Assembly (NCBI RefSeq): GCF_000199675.1
Contig: NC_014960.1
Span: 1,302,001 to 1,366,000 of the forward strand
DNA: 64,000 nt
Direction: 5' to 3'
Origin: Anaerolinea thermophila UNI-1
Lineage (GTDB): Bacteria; Chloroflexota; Anaerolineae; Anaerolineales; Anaerolineaceae
Below are positions 52,318-60,276 of this stretch, one piece after another. The translations under genes were made by a program, and so were the position numbers. Within the stretch, counting starts at the first letter, position 1. The number at the start of each line of letters is the position of its first letter. The notes beneath the pieces were generated by a model. The model saw nothing but the letters and a program-made list of their open reading frames with translations, had not been told where the DNA came from and made no database searches.

Positions 52318-53848
52318 CTAAACGTTTATCCCATGCAGTAACAACCTGCTCGCCTTTGATTAATCGTCCCTCATAAGGGATACTGTCCCCTGCAGAGACC
52401 CATCCACTGAGTACGAAAGGAATTGTGCCGTCTGCAGAAATCCATTCTCCATTATACCGGCGGGCGATGTGTAAGTGCGTGCCATTGGATACTCCGCCTT
52501 CGCAGGACGGATGTCCAATGTCATCCCCGGCTTTCAGAAAGCGTCCTTCCTGTACTCTGCCACTGGACGCAATATGGAAATAGAGGATTGTCCAGCCGGT
52601 TTGCTCATATCCATCTCCATCTAAATCCTGTACCACTGCTCCATCCCCACTGCGCACAATCAAACCGTCTGCCATCGCGGTAACCCATTCGGGGCTGGTA
52701 TAACAACCGTAAGCCTCTCCCGGGGGTGCAAAATCCAGCGCTCCCCATGCAGAGCCAGTTCCAAAGGCAGGGTGCGGTCCCCCGGTGAAGTACCAGATGC
52801 TTCCCGGAGCAAAGGGAAGCACCATCTCAGGTTGGGTTAGGTCTGCTGGAATGAGCGGCTCAAAAGCCAGTTCCTGAGGCGATCCAAATAAACGCGTGTA
52901 TGTGGCATACAGCCCTTGTGAACTTACGGCTTTCACCCACTCATCCTTGCCGTAAAGCAAACTGAAAAGGTACTGAACGCCCGCAGTGCCGGCATTGATG
53001 GATTCGGGTACAAGTACATAGGTTTGATCTGCCAGCACCCATCCTTTGACCCCGCCGGCTTTCCACAGATAGTATCCATAATTAAGCATGTTCGCCGCCC
53101 AGCCAATCTGGTGGTATAAGCCGGTAATTTGCGAATTGGAATAACCCAACGGATATTTGCGCGTCTCTGCGGGTGGGGAAGGATTGGTCAGCCAGCCGCT
53201 TTGGTATTCCAGCACGGCAAGCAACAATCGTGGGTTAACGGAGAAGTCGCGGGCAATTTTTTCAATCAATTCGGTGCCCGAATAGGCTTCTCCATTGCGA
53301 TTTTCATGGTAATTTTTCAAGAAACCAGGCTGGTTTTCAACAAAAGTGCCCATTTTAAAGGTAGTTGTGGAGGGCCCGAAAACCAGTTCGGAGTCAGGAA
53401 GAATGATAAAGTCCGGTCCTTGAGGAAAGTCCTCAATCATTGGAATAATCAGTTCCTGGCCCACATCTATTCGGTCAGGGTTGGATAACTTGTTCGCGGC
53501 AATCAGCAAGGCCAGATCCACGTTGAACTGGCGGGCAATATTTCCCAGGGTATCTCCCTGTTGTACTATATAGGTTTTGGGTTGCGGGGTAGGTTCAAAG
53601 GGTGGAATGTCTTCTTCGGCTTGCATCGCAGGTGTGGAGATTGGTATCTCTACAGGTGTTTCCACAAGTTGCGGTGTGCCCGGAGGAACGAATAAAGTGG
53701 GTTGCGGGGTTGAAACAGCGCGAATGTCAAAAATCGAGGTGCTCCCCCAGGGACGCACACAAGCACTGAGCAACCCTGCGGCGATCAGAAACGTCCCAAG
53801 ACGCTGGATTAATTTCTTCAGGTTAGGGCATAGAAGTTGTGTCCACAT
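52295..53848 (-). CDS. LysM-M23 peptidase lipoprotein (paralog 3)
   Basis: The 517-residue lipoprotein (lipobox LLSAC, C30) has a Pro-rich spacer, a LysM domain (about 95-140; QGDTLGNIARQFN), the shared middle region, and an M23 domain with GGPHPAFG, GALDFAP, YFHIAS and THLHIARR. DLDGDGYEQTGW is again present. The ATG at 53848 is preferred to a GTG three codons earlier, but neither has a good ribosome site. It overlaps the deacetylase gene by 26 bases and is probably translated by coupling. Confidence 0.86.
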   Translation of the reverse strand: MWTQLLCPNLKKLIQRLGTFLIAAGLLSACVRPWGSTSIFDIRAVSTPQPTLFVPPGTPQLVETPVEIPISTPAMQAEEDIPPFEPTPQPKTYIVQQGDTLGNIARQFNVDLALLIAANKLSNPDRIDVGQELIIPMIEDFPQGPDFIILPDSELVFGPSTTTFKMGTFVENQPGFLKNYHENRNGEAYSGTELIEKIARDFSVNPRLLLAVLEYQSGWLTNPSPPAETRKYPLGYSNSQITGLYHQIGWAANMLNYGYYLWKAGGVKGWVLADQTYVLVPESINAGTAGVQYLFSLLYGKDEWVKAVSSQGLYATYTRLFGSPQELAFEPLIPADLTQPEMVLPFAPGSIWYFTGGPHPAFGTGSAWGALDFAPPGEAYGCYTSPEWVTAMADGLIVRSGDGAVVQDLDGDGYEQTGWTILYFHIASSGRVQEGRFLKAGDDIGHPSCEGGVSNGTHLHIARRYNGEWISADGTIPFVLSGWVSAGDSIPYEGRLIKGEQVVTAWDKRLDENQIGW

Positions 53849-55052
53849 GTGGCTCACACACCAGACGGTAGTATTCTAATTCGCGTTCCCGGTTTTCCAG
53901 GGCATAAGCACGTGCTTCTTCGCCAATTCGGATGACAGTATCCAGATAGAGAATTGCATCTTTGTCCCAGTAGCGGGGCAGAACCATGAGGGGATCCTGC
54001 ACATAATTTTCCGGAAGCAGTGCCGGGCGTTTGGGATCAATTTCATCCCCCAGCGGAATCCAGTTGTACATCAAGGGTCCCCGTGGGTTTACGGTGAATC
54101 CTAACTGATAACCTACTTCCCGCGCAACTTGTACGGCTCTGGCGCTGAAATTGCCGCCGGGCCAGATGTAGGCAATCGGTGCTTTTCCAAAGGTTTCCAG
54201 GATGGCTTCTCGAGAACCTTGCAGTTCACGGTAAATGAAGGTTTCCACATCCACTTTGCCGTACAGAGATGTTTCAATCGTTGTGCCCGGCTTAAATTCG
54301 ACAATATTAATGTTATGTACCACCCCATGTGCTTGGTGATCTACCCAACCTTCACGTTGGAGGGCGATATTTTCATCCCGCACGCGACGGCTGGCTTCAG
54401 GCTCGCTGATCCATGCGTTGGTCACTGTCCAGCCATGAGGGTGGAGGTAAGGGTAGAAGTGATCCCGGTAATAAGAAGCGGAGTGCAAGTCGTCCACAAT
54501 CAGCACCACCGAGCGCGGGGGAATATAATCGTTGCTTTGCAAGAAGCCTGCCAGTTGTTCCATGCTGATGGCTTCAAAGCCTTTTTGTTCTAAGGCTTGA
54601 AACAGTTCCTTAACCTGATGGGCACTGATTTGATAAGGATGATTGACCTCTCCATCGGTGATAGAGTGGAACATGATCGGCATCACCACCGTCCCCGGAG
54701 CCGATTTTCCCATTTTCCAGCGGTTCTTCAAAACCTGACAGGTATCCTGAATGTACGGATGGGGATGATCCATCGGATTCAAAAGCGAGGTTTGAAATAC
54801 TCTCGGAAGTTCGGGTGGGACAGGGGGCTGTGTTGGCGTTGGAGTAAAGGATGGCACTGTGGTGGGAGTTGATGTAGGTTCAGGAATGGCATAAGTTGCT
54901 GTAAGAATGGCTTCGTGGAAGAGACTGGTTTCCTGCACGTTGAGTGTGGGTGTAGGTGTAGGCAGAGGTTGGACTGTGCATCCCACAATCCCCAAAAGAA
55001 AGAGACATCCCCACAAACACCCCTGTAAAACGTTTACCCCTAATGGTTTCAT
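53823..55052 (-). CDS. Polysaccharide deacetylase-like lipoprotein
   Basis: The 409-residue protein has a lipoprotein signal (lipobox GIVGC), a Thr/Pro-rich linker and a NodB-like domain (about 125-390) with LIVDDLHSAS (metal-binding Asp) and the His region HQAHGVVHN. Such enzymes remove acetyl groups from peptidoglycan or other surface glycans. The second of two adjacent ATGs (55052) is chosen because TACAAT ends 7 bases before it. The gene overlaps paralog 3 at its 3' end, so the deacetylase and the M23 lipoproteins form one transcription unit. Confidence 0.82.
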   Translation of the reverse strand: MKPLGVNVLQGCLWGCLFLLGIVGCTVQPLPTPTPTLNVQETSLFHEAILTATYAIPEPTSTPTTVPSFTPTPTQPPVPPELPRVFQTSLLNPMDHPHPYIQDTCQVLKNRWKMGKSAPGTVVMPIMFHSITDGEVNHPYQISAHQVKELFQALEQKGFEAISMEQLAGFLQSNDYIPPRSVVLIVDDLHSASYYRDHFYPYLHPHGWTVTNAWISEPEASRRVRDENIALQREGWVDHQAHGVVHNINIVEFKPGTTIETSLYGKVDVETFIYRELQGSREAILETFGKAPIAYIWPGGNFSARAVQVAREVGYQLGFTVNPRGPLMYNWIPLGDEIDPKRPALLPENYVQDPLMVLPRYWDKDAILYLDTVIRIGEEARAYALENRERELEYYRLVCEPHVDTTSMP

Positions 55053-55059
55053 CATGGTT

Positions 55060-55065
55060 ATTGTA
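55060..55065 (-). promoter_or_regulatory. -10 box for a probable leaderless deacetylase gene
   Basis: Minus-strand TACAAT at 55060-55065 is separated by exactly 7 bases from the ATG at 55052. It lies just after the terminator of the upstream gene. Confidence 0.5.
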
Positions 55066-55079
55066 CCAGAGGAAAACTC

Positions 55080-55104
55080 AGGGCTTTCCTCAATGGAAAG
55101 CCCT
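55080..55104 (-). terminator. Terminator of the inositol-phosphate synthase gene
   Basis: A perfect 10-bp stem AGGGCTTTCC/GGAAAGCCCT with a 5-base loop is followed on the minus strand by GAGTTTT. The T-tract is short, so it may leak. Confidence 0.7.
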
Positions 55105-55116
55105 GCAAAGAAGCGA

Positions 55117-56199
55117 TTAGGCGGTTTCACCCCGGATGAAGGCTTCCGTCATCTCCCGGGCAATTTCATCCTTGAATTGTTTGGGGGGTGTTTTCATGAA
55201 ATAAGAAGCGGGGGCATACAAAGGTCCACCGATTCCACGATCCATTGCCAGTTTGACACAGCGTACAGCGTCAATCACCACGCCGGCTGAGTTGGGAGAA
55301 TCCCATACTTCCAGTTTGGCTTCCAGATTCAAGGGAACATCCCCAAAGGTGGTCCCTTCCATGCGGATGTAGCACCATTTGCGGTCAGTTAACCATGGGA
55401 TATAATCGCTGGGACCAACGTGGATGTTGTTTTCTCCAATGTCATACGGGAGCATGCTGGTCACCGCGCCAGTCTTGGAGATTTTCTTGGACTCAAGGCG
55501 CTCGCGTTCCAGCATGTTCAGGAAGTCGGTATTGCCTCCAAAGTTGATCTGATAGGTGCGGTCCAGGCGCACACCGCGATCGACAAACAAACTGGTCAAA
55601 ACGCGGTGCAGGATAGTGGCGCCCACCTGAGACTTGATGTCATCTCCGATGATGGGTAAATTTTTCTGGCGGAAGCGCTCCGACCAGTACTCTGAACTGG
55701 CGATGAAGACAGGAATGGCGTTGACAAACCCGCAACCGGCTTCCAGCACCTGCTCCACGTACCACTTGGTTGCCATCTCGGAGCCCACTGGTAGATAGTT
55801 AATCACTACATCCGTGCCGGTATCTTTGAGAATTTTGATGATATCGGCGGTTGGACCGGGCGCTTTCTTGACAATCTGTGAGAGGTACTTCCCCAAGCCA
55901 TCATGAGTCATTCCGCGAGAGACCGGAACGTTCAGATGCGGCACTTTGGTAAACTGATAGGTGTTGTTTGGGTAAGCAAAGATGGCTTCGGAAAGGTCTT
56001 TTCCTACTTTGGTATCTACCACATCAAATGCTGCAGAAAATTCAATATCGCTGATGTGATATCCGCCCAGATTGACGTGCATCAATCCAGGAATGCGGTC
56101 GGTATCGGCGGCGTTACGGTAGTAATACACTCCCTGTACCAGAGACGAAGCGCAGTTTCCTACCCCAATGATGGCAACGCGTACTTTTTTGTTTCCCAT
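55117..56199 (-). CDS. Myo-inositol-1-phosphate synthase
   Basis: The 360-residue protein opens with the NAD-binding VAIIGVGNCASSLVQG and contains DVVINYLPVGSE, GDDIKSQVGATI and SAGVVIDAVRCVKLA. These are typical of the shorter actinobacterial/archaeal-type inositol-3-phosphate synthase. The enzyme converts glucose-6-phosphate to myo-inositol-phosphate for phosphatidylinositol lipids or inositol-based solutes. A good AGGAGAA site lies before the ATG, and a -10 box at 56246-56251 gives it its own transcript. Confidence 0.95.
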   Translation of the reverse strand: MGNKKVRVAIIGVGNCASSLVQGVYYYRNAADTDRIPGLMHVNLGGYHISDIEFSAAFDVVDTKVGKDLSEAIFAYPNNTYQFTKVPHLNVPVSRGMTHDGLGKYLSQIVKKAPGPTADIIKILKDTGTDVVINYLPVGSEMATKWYVEQVLEAGCGFVNAIPVFIASSEYWSERFRQKNLPIIGDDIKSQVGATILHRVLTSLFVDRGVRLDRTYQINFGGNTDFLNMLERERLESKKISKTGAVTSMLPYDIGENNIHVGPSDYIPWLTDRKWCYIRMEGTTFGDVPLNLEAKLEVWDSPNSAGVVIDAVRCVKLAMDRGIGGPLYAPASYFMKTPPKQFKDEIAREMTEAFIRGETA

Positions 56200-56245
56200 A
56201 GATTTCGATTCTCCTGAGTGCTTGGGTTGAAGATGAGTTTTGGTT

Positions 56246-56251
56246 ATTATA
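56246..56251 (-). promoter_or_regulatory. -10 box for the inositol-phosphate synthase gene
   Basis: Minus-strand TATAAT (56246-56251) lies directly after a 12-bp inverted repeat (56252-56263 with 56278-56289). TTCACC 18 bases upstream is a weak -35. The leader would be about 40 bases. Confidence 0.5.
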
Positions 56252-56289
56252 CTCCCTGCTTCCCTTCAAGGTGAATTGGAAGCAGGGAG
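56252..56289. repeat. Hairpin between aconitase and inositol-phosphate synthase genes
   Basis: The inverted repeat CTCCCTGCTTCC / GGAAGCAGGGAG with a 14-base loop lies 22 bases after the aconitase stop. No T-tract follows on the minus strand. It may be a weak terminator for aconitase or a stabilising 3' hairpin, and it sits right next to the promoter of the next gene. Confidence 0.55.
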
Positions 56290-56310
56290 TTGCTCGGGAT
56301 TGTATGAGGT

Positions 56311-59004
56311 TTAGAGCCAGTTCAGTAGGATAGTATTCAGAATACCTCCATGGTGGAAATAGGAGACTTCGTTAGGGGTATCCAATCGAATGGTGACCTG
56401 AAACTCGAACGTACTGCCATCCTCTCGGGTTACCTGTACAGTGAGTTCTCCACCCGGGGATTGAATTTGAGATACTCCCTTCAAGGTGTAGATTTCCCGC
56501 CCTGTGAGCCCAAGGGATTGAGCGTTTTCTCCGGGCTTGAATACCAGTGGAAGCACGCCCATTCCTGCCAGGTTGGAACGATGAATGCGCTCAAAGGATT
56601 CGGCAAGGATGGCGCGCACTCCTAATTGTTGCACACCTTTCGCCGCCCAGTCGCGGCTGGAGCCGGTGCCGTATTCTTTCCCTGCAATGACAATCAAGGG
56701 GACGCCTTCCTCACGGTATTTCATCGCGGCGTCATAGATCGGAAGAACTTCCCCATCAGGGAAGTGAATTGTGTATCCACCTTCTTTGCCACCCAGCAAC
56801 AGGTTTTTTAAGCGGATGTTAGCAAATGTACCGCGAGTCATCACACGGTCATTTCCCCGGCGCGAACCATACGAGTTAAACTCGCTGACCGGCACGCCAT
56901 GCTCCAGAAGGTATTTCCCTGCCGGGCTGGTTGGGGAGATATTTCCTGCCGGGGAAATGTGATCTGTGGTGATGGAATCGCCAAAGAGCGCTAACACCCG
57001 AGCATTTTGGATGTCAGACAGGAATTGAGGTTCTTTGGAAAGGTTTTCAAAGAAGGGTGGTTCCTGTAAATAAGTGGATGCCGGATTCCACTCGTAAAGC
57101 AGAGAACTTGGGCTTTGGATTTGTGACCATTGGGGGTTGGCTGAGTATAGATCCGCGTACTCACTAGCGAACAATTCCGGCTGGACGAGGTCTTGGATCA
57201 GTTGTTCGATTTCTTCAGCAGAGGGCCAGAGATCCTTCAGGTAAACAGGATTCCCCTGCCGATCAACGCCCAAGGGCTCTTGAGTAAGATCAATATCTAC
57301 AGTGCCCGCCAGCGCATAGGCAACTACTAGAGGAGGGGAAGCAAGATAATTTGCCTGCACGTAGGGGTGGACACGTCCCTCAAAGTTACGGTTTCCAGAA
57401 AGCACTGCTGCGGCTACCAGTCCACCACTTTCGATGGCTTCAATCACAGGTTGTGGTAACGGACCTGAATTACCAATACAGGTAGTGCAACCATATCCGA
57501 CCACATCAAAACCCAGTGCCGATAGGGCTTTATCCAGCCCTGATTTTTCCAGATATGCGGTCACTACTTTGGAGCCCGGAGCAAGACTGGTTTTAACGTA
57601 GGGTTTGACGCGCAATCCCTTGAGAACAGCATTTCTTGCCAGCAATCCCGCCGCAAGCATGACATAGGGATTTGAGGTATTGGTGCAGGAGGTAATGGCA
57701 GCAATCACAACGGCGCCATGTTTCAGGGTTTCCCGGTATCCATTGGAGCGGTATTCGGCTTCCTTTCCCAAATCTTCTGAAGAAAGTCCAAAGCCGCGTT
57801 CGGTTTTGGGCTTTGAGAGAGAAGAGCGAAAGTTCTTTTTTACCTGAGGGAGAGGCACACGGTCTTGTGGACGTTTGGGCCCTGCCAGACTGGGTTCAAT
57901 GCTTTCTAGGTCCAGGTGAAGAACGGCTGTGTACTCGGGTTCGGGAGTTTCAGGCATAACAAAAAGACCCTGTGCGCGATAGTAAGCTTCTACAAGTTCG
58001 GTGGGTCTGCCGGTCAATGCAAGGTAAGCCAGCGTTTGCTGATCGACAGGGAAGTAGAGCACGGTTGCACCACTTTCAGGTGCCATGTTAGAAATCATCG
58101 CTCGGTCGGCTAGGGATAGATTGACCAGACCGGGCCCAAAAAATTCTACAAATTTATCGACAACACCGTGCTTGCGTAGCAGTTGGGTAATAGTCAGAGT
58201 CAGGTCTGTGGGGGTGACGCCTTCCCGAAGTTTCCCGGTCAGACGCAGGCCAATGACATCGGGAGTGACAAATTCCAGCGGTTCGCCTAACATGGCGGCA
58301 ACGGCTTCAATCCCTCCAACGCCAAATCCAACCACGCCTAACCCGTTAATCATGGTGGTGTGAGAGTCTGTCCCCACCAGCGTTTCGGGGAAGACGACTG
58401 TGGTGCCATCTTGTGAAGAGGTAAGCACTCCCCGCGCCAGATATTCGAGATTTACCTGATGGACAATTCCTGAGGAAGGGGGCACAACTCGGAAGTTCTT
58501 GAAGGCTTTCTGTGCCCAGTGGAGGAACTCATAGCGCTCACGATTGCGTTCAAATTCTAACTGGACGTTGAGTTTCAGAGCATCTGGAATTCCAAAGTAA
58601 TCTACCTGTACTGAGTGGTCAATAACCAAATCCACCGGCACAACGGGATTGATTTTTTCCGGATTTCCTCCCAATCGCACCAGAGCGGCGCGCATGGCGG
58701 CAAGATCGTTCATCACCGGAACGCCGGTAAAATCTTGCAGCACTACCCGGCCGGGAAAGAACTGTAAAATGGGACGATGGGTTGCCTGTGGTGCCCAGTT
58801 TGCCAGTGCCGAAATGCTTTGCTGGCTTACTCTAGGATGGGCGCTGTTCCGAAGGTAACCTTCCAGCAAAATTCGAATAGAGAAAGGCAATCGTTGAAGA
58901 CTTTCCCTGGATATCCCTTCCCACTGGTCGAGAGGGTAATAGAAATACGTCCCCTGAGACGTTTTCAGAATGGCGGGAATAGCCGAGGATCTAGACGCAG
59001 ACAT
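56311..59004 (-). CDS. acnA: Aconitate hydratase A
   Basis: The 897-residue enzyme carries the iron-sulfur ligands in TSCTNTSNPYVM and in GCTTCIGNSGPL, plus the conserved DSHTTMINGLGV and NFEGRVHP. It interconverts citrate and isocitrate. The length and motif order are those of the AcnA/IRP type. The ATG at 59004 has GGAGGGGAG upstream, so a longer frame starting at 59040 is rejected. Citrate synthase is encoded 3 kb away on the other strand, so two TCA steps are near each other but not in one operon. Confidence 0.97.
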   Translation of the reverse strand: MSASRSSAIPAILKTSQGTYFYYPLDQWEGISRESLQRLPFSIRILLEGYLRNSAHPRVSQQSISALANWAPQATHRPILQFFPGRVVLQDFTGVPVMNDLAAMRAALVRLGGNPEKINPVVPVDLVIDHSVQVDYFGIPDALKLNVQLEFERNRERYEFLHWAQKAFKNFRVVPPSSGIVHQVNLEYLARGVLTSSQDGTTVVFPETLVGTDSHTTMINGLGVVGFGVGGIEAVAAMLGEPLEFVTPDVIGLRLTGKLREGVTPTDLTLTITQLLRKHGVVDKFVEFFGPGLVNLSLADRAMISNMAPESGATVLYFPVDQQTLAYLALTGRPTELVEAYYRAQGLFVMPETPEPEYTAVLHLDLESIEPSLAGPKRPQDRVPLPQVKKNFRSSLSKPKTERGFGLSSEDLGKEAEYRSNGYRETLKHGAVVIAAITSCTNTSNPYVMLAAGLLARNAVLKGLRVKPYVKTSLAPGSKVVTAYLEKSGLDKALSALGFDVVGYGCTTCIGNSGPLPQPVIEAIESGGLVAAAVLSGNRNFEGRVHPYVQANYLASPPLVVAYALAGTVDIDLTQEPLGVDRQGNPVYLKDLWPSAEEIEQLIQDLVQPELFASEYADLYSANPQWSQIQSPSSLLYEWNPASTYLQEPPFFENLSKEPQFLSDIQNARVLALFGDSITTDHISPAGNISPTSPAGKYLLEHGVPVSEFNSYGSRRGNDRVMTRGTFANIRLKNLLLGGKEGGYTIHFPDGEVLPIYDAAMKYREEGVPLIVIAGKEYGTGSSRDWAAKGVQQLGVRAILAESFERIHRSNLAGMGVLPLVFKPGENAQSLGLTGREIYTLKGVSQIQSPGGELTVQVTREDGSTFEFQVTIRLDTPNEVSYFHHGGILNTILLNWL

Positions 59005-59038
59005 GCTCCCCTCCTTTGGGATTAATGGGATGAGGGTC

Positions 59039-59044
59039 ATTATA
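59039..59044 (-). promoter_or_regulatory. Probable -10 box of acnA
   Basis: Minus-strand TATAAT at 59039-59044 would start transcription near 59032 with a 28-base leader containing the ribosome site. No convincing -35 box is seen. Confidence 0.4.
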
Positions 59045-59119
59045 ATTCAGCCATTTTCCTGGAATTGGCGAAAATTTAACCCATTTGGGTGATTTTTCAG
59101 GGGATTTTATGATTTTACC

Positions 59120-59148
59120 TTGACACATTTTGTGTCCGCATTTATAAA
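59120..59148 (+). promoter_or_regulatory. Promoter of the amino-acid ABC operon leader
   Basis: TTGACA (59120-59125) and TATAAA (59143-59148) are spaced by 17 bp. The transcript would begin near 59155, about 180 bases before the start codon. Confidence 0.75.
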
Positions 59149-59154
59149 TGCGCC

Positions 59155-59303
59155 CAATATGATACGAGTTATGCTTGCTTACCAGATTTCCCCTAAGCGA
59201 ATCCCGCGATTCCCCTCCTTCCGAGAAGGCGCGGGCTCTTCGCGTTTATGAAGAGCAAGCACAAAAGAGAGAAAAAAGACCTTCCGGAAGGAAGGTCTTT
59301 TTT
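59155..59303 (+). ncRNA. Structured leader RNA of unknown class ending in a terminator
   Basis: Between the promoter and the binding-protein gene lie several complementary pairs: TGCTTGCT (59172-59179) with AGCAAGCA (59254-59261), CCCGCG (59203-59208) with CGCGGG (59230-59235) enclosing CCTTC/GAAGG (59217-59221 with 59225-59229), and GCTCTTC (59235-59241) with GAAGAGC (59250-59256). The outer pair and the last hairpin share bases, so they compete. A strong terminator follows. It does not match any riboswitch I know. It may be a regulatory leader or a free-standing small RNA. This block and the two promoters account for the gap 59005-59333. Confidence 0.5.
59272..59303 (+). terminator. Terminator upstream of the amino-acid ABC operon
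   Basis: A perfect 14-bp stem (59272-59285 with 59290-59303) has a GGAA loop and ends in six T. It stands 30 bases before the start codon of the binding-protein gene, and no promoter fits between them. Confidence 0.88.
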
Positions 59304-59333
59304 GATTAAAACCAATAGTTTTTGGAGGAGAAA

Positions 59334-60209
59334 ATGAAACGCTTGTCTATTTGGATGTTCCTGGTGCTGGTGTTTGGGTTGGTGCTCTCGGCTTGCGCTC
59401 CATCGAGCGGTTCTTCAGCTGGGGAAACATCGCAAGAGTCTCAAGGAAACGCGCAAACGGGCTGTCTAGGTTCTGCAGATACTGCGCTGGTAGATTTACA
59501 GTGCCGAAAAATCACTGTGGCGGTTGAAAATGCCTATATGCCTTTCAACTATATCCTGGTGGCTACAGGAGAGCCCGGAGGGTGGGATTACGATGCCTTG
59601 CGGGAAATTTGCACCCGCTTGCATTGTGAGCCTGTCTTTGTGGAAGCCGCTTGGGATGGCATGATTCAGGCGGTTGCCGATAAACAATACGACATGGCGG
59701 CAGATGGCATCACCATCACCGAGGATCGTAAACAAATTGTAGATTTCTCCATTGGCTATATCAGCATCAATCAGCGTTTGCTGGTACGCAAAGGAGAAAC
59801 TCGCTTTGCCTCTATTGAAGAGTTTGCCGCAAATGAGGCGCTGGTGCTGGGCACTCAAATTAACACCACGAATTACGAAACTGCCAAAAAATATCTTCCC
59901 GAATCACGCATCAAAGGGTTTGAGCAATTCGCTTTTGCAGTACAGGCTTTGATTTCCGGTGATGTGGACGCGGTGATCATTGATGAAACTGCCGGGCAGG
60001 GGTATCGGGGGGAAAACGCCGAGAAACTCGAACTGATTGGACCTTCCATTTCCAGCGATGAATTGGGTTTCATCTTTCCTAAAGGAAGCGATCTGGTTGA
60101 ACCGTTCAATAAAGCCATCGAAGCCATGAAAGCCGATGGTACGCTGGATCGCTTAAATCAGAAATATTTTGGCCCCGATTTCAAACTCACCGAGTCAGAT
60201 GTGAAATAA
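59334..60209 (+). CDS. Polar amino-acid ABC transporter, substrate-binding lipoprotein
   Basis: The 291-residue lipoprotein (lipobox LVLSAC, C21) is a family 3 solute-binding protein, with the two-lobe pattern VAVENAYMPFNYI, YDMAADGITITEDRKQIVDFS and GDVDAVIIDET. It captures a polar amino acid outside the membrane for the permease and ATPase encoded next. The substrate is not clear from sequence. The ATG at 59334 has GGAGGAG 4 bases upstream. A TTG four codons earlier is within that site. The leader with terminator (59155-59303) suggests control before this gene. Confidence 0.92.
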   Translation: MKRLSIWMFLVLVFGLVLSACAPSSGSSAGETSQESQGNAQTGCLGSADTALVDLQCRKITVAVENAYMPFNYILVATGEPGGWDYDALREICTRLHCEPVFVEAAWDGMIQAVADKQYDMAADGITITEDRKQIVDFSIGYISINQRLLVRKGETRFASIEEFAANEALVLGTQINTTNYETAKKYLPESRIKGFEQFAFAVQALISGDVDAVIIDETAGQGYRGENAEKLELIGPSISSDELGFIFPKGSDLVEPFNKAIEAMKADGTLDRLNQKYFGPDFKLTESDVK

Positions 60210-60219
60210 GAATTCGTAA

Positions 60220-60251
60220 GGGGAAGGTAGAGGCTTTTCTCTACCTTCCCC
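60220..60251 (+). other. Intergenic hairpin between binding-protein and permease genes
   Basis: A perfect 13-bp stem (60220-60232 with 60239-60251) with loop GCTTTT lies 10 bases after the binding-protein stop and has no T-tract. Such hairpins protect the upstream mRNA end, which would give more binding protein than permease. Confidence 0.7.
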
Positions 60252-60276
60252 TCGACTCTGCGTTCAGGAGGTAGAT

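Noticed and set aside
59172..59261. Degenerate tRNA or tRNA-Sec in the ABC leader
   Set aside because: CGAATCCCGC recalls a T arm, but no acceptor or anticodon arm can be drawn, and no UCA anticodon is present.
59272..59303. SRP RNA-like GGAAGG sequence in the leader terminator
   Set aside because: The CCGGAAGGAAGG resembles the SRP domain IV loop, but the flanks form a simple perfect terminator and the asymmetric internal loop of SRP RNA is absent.
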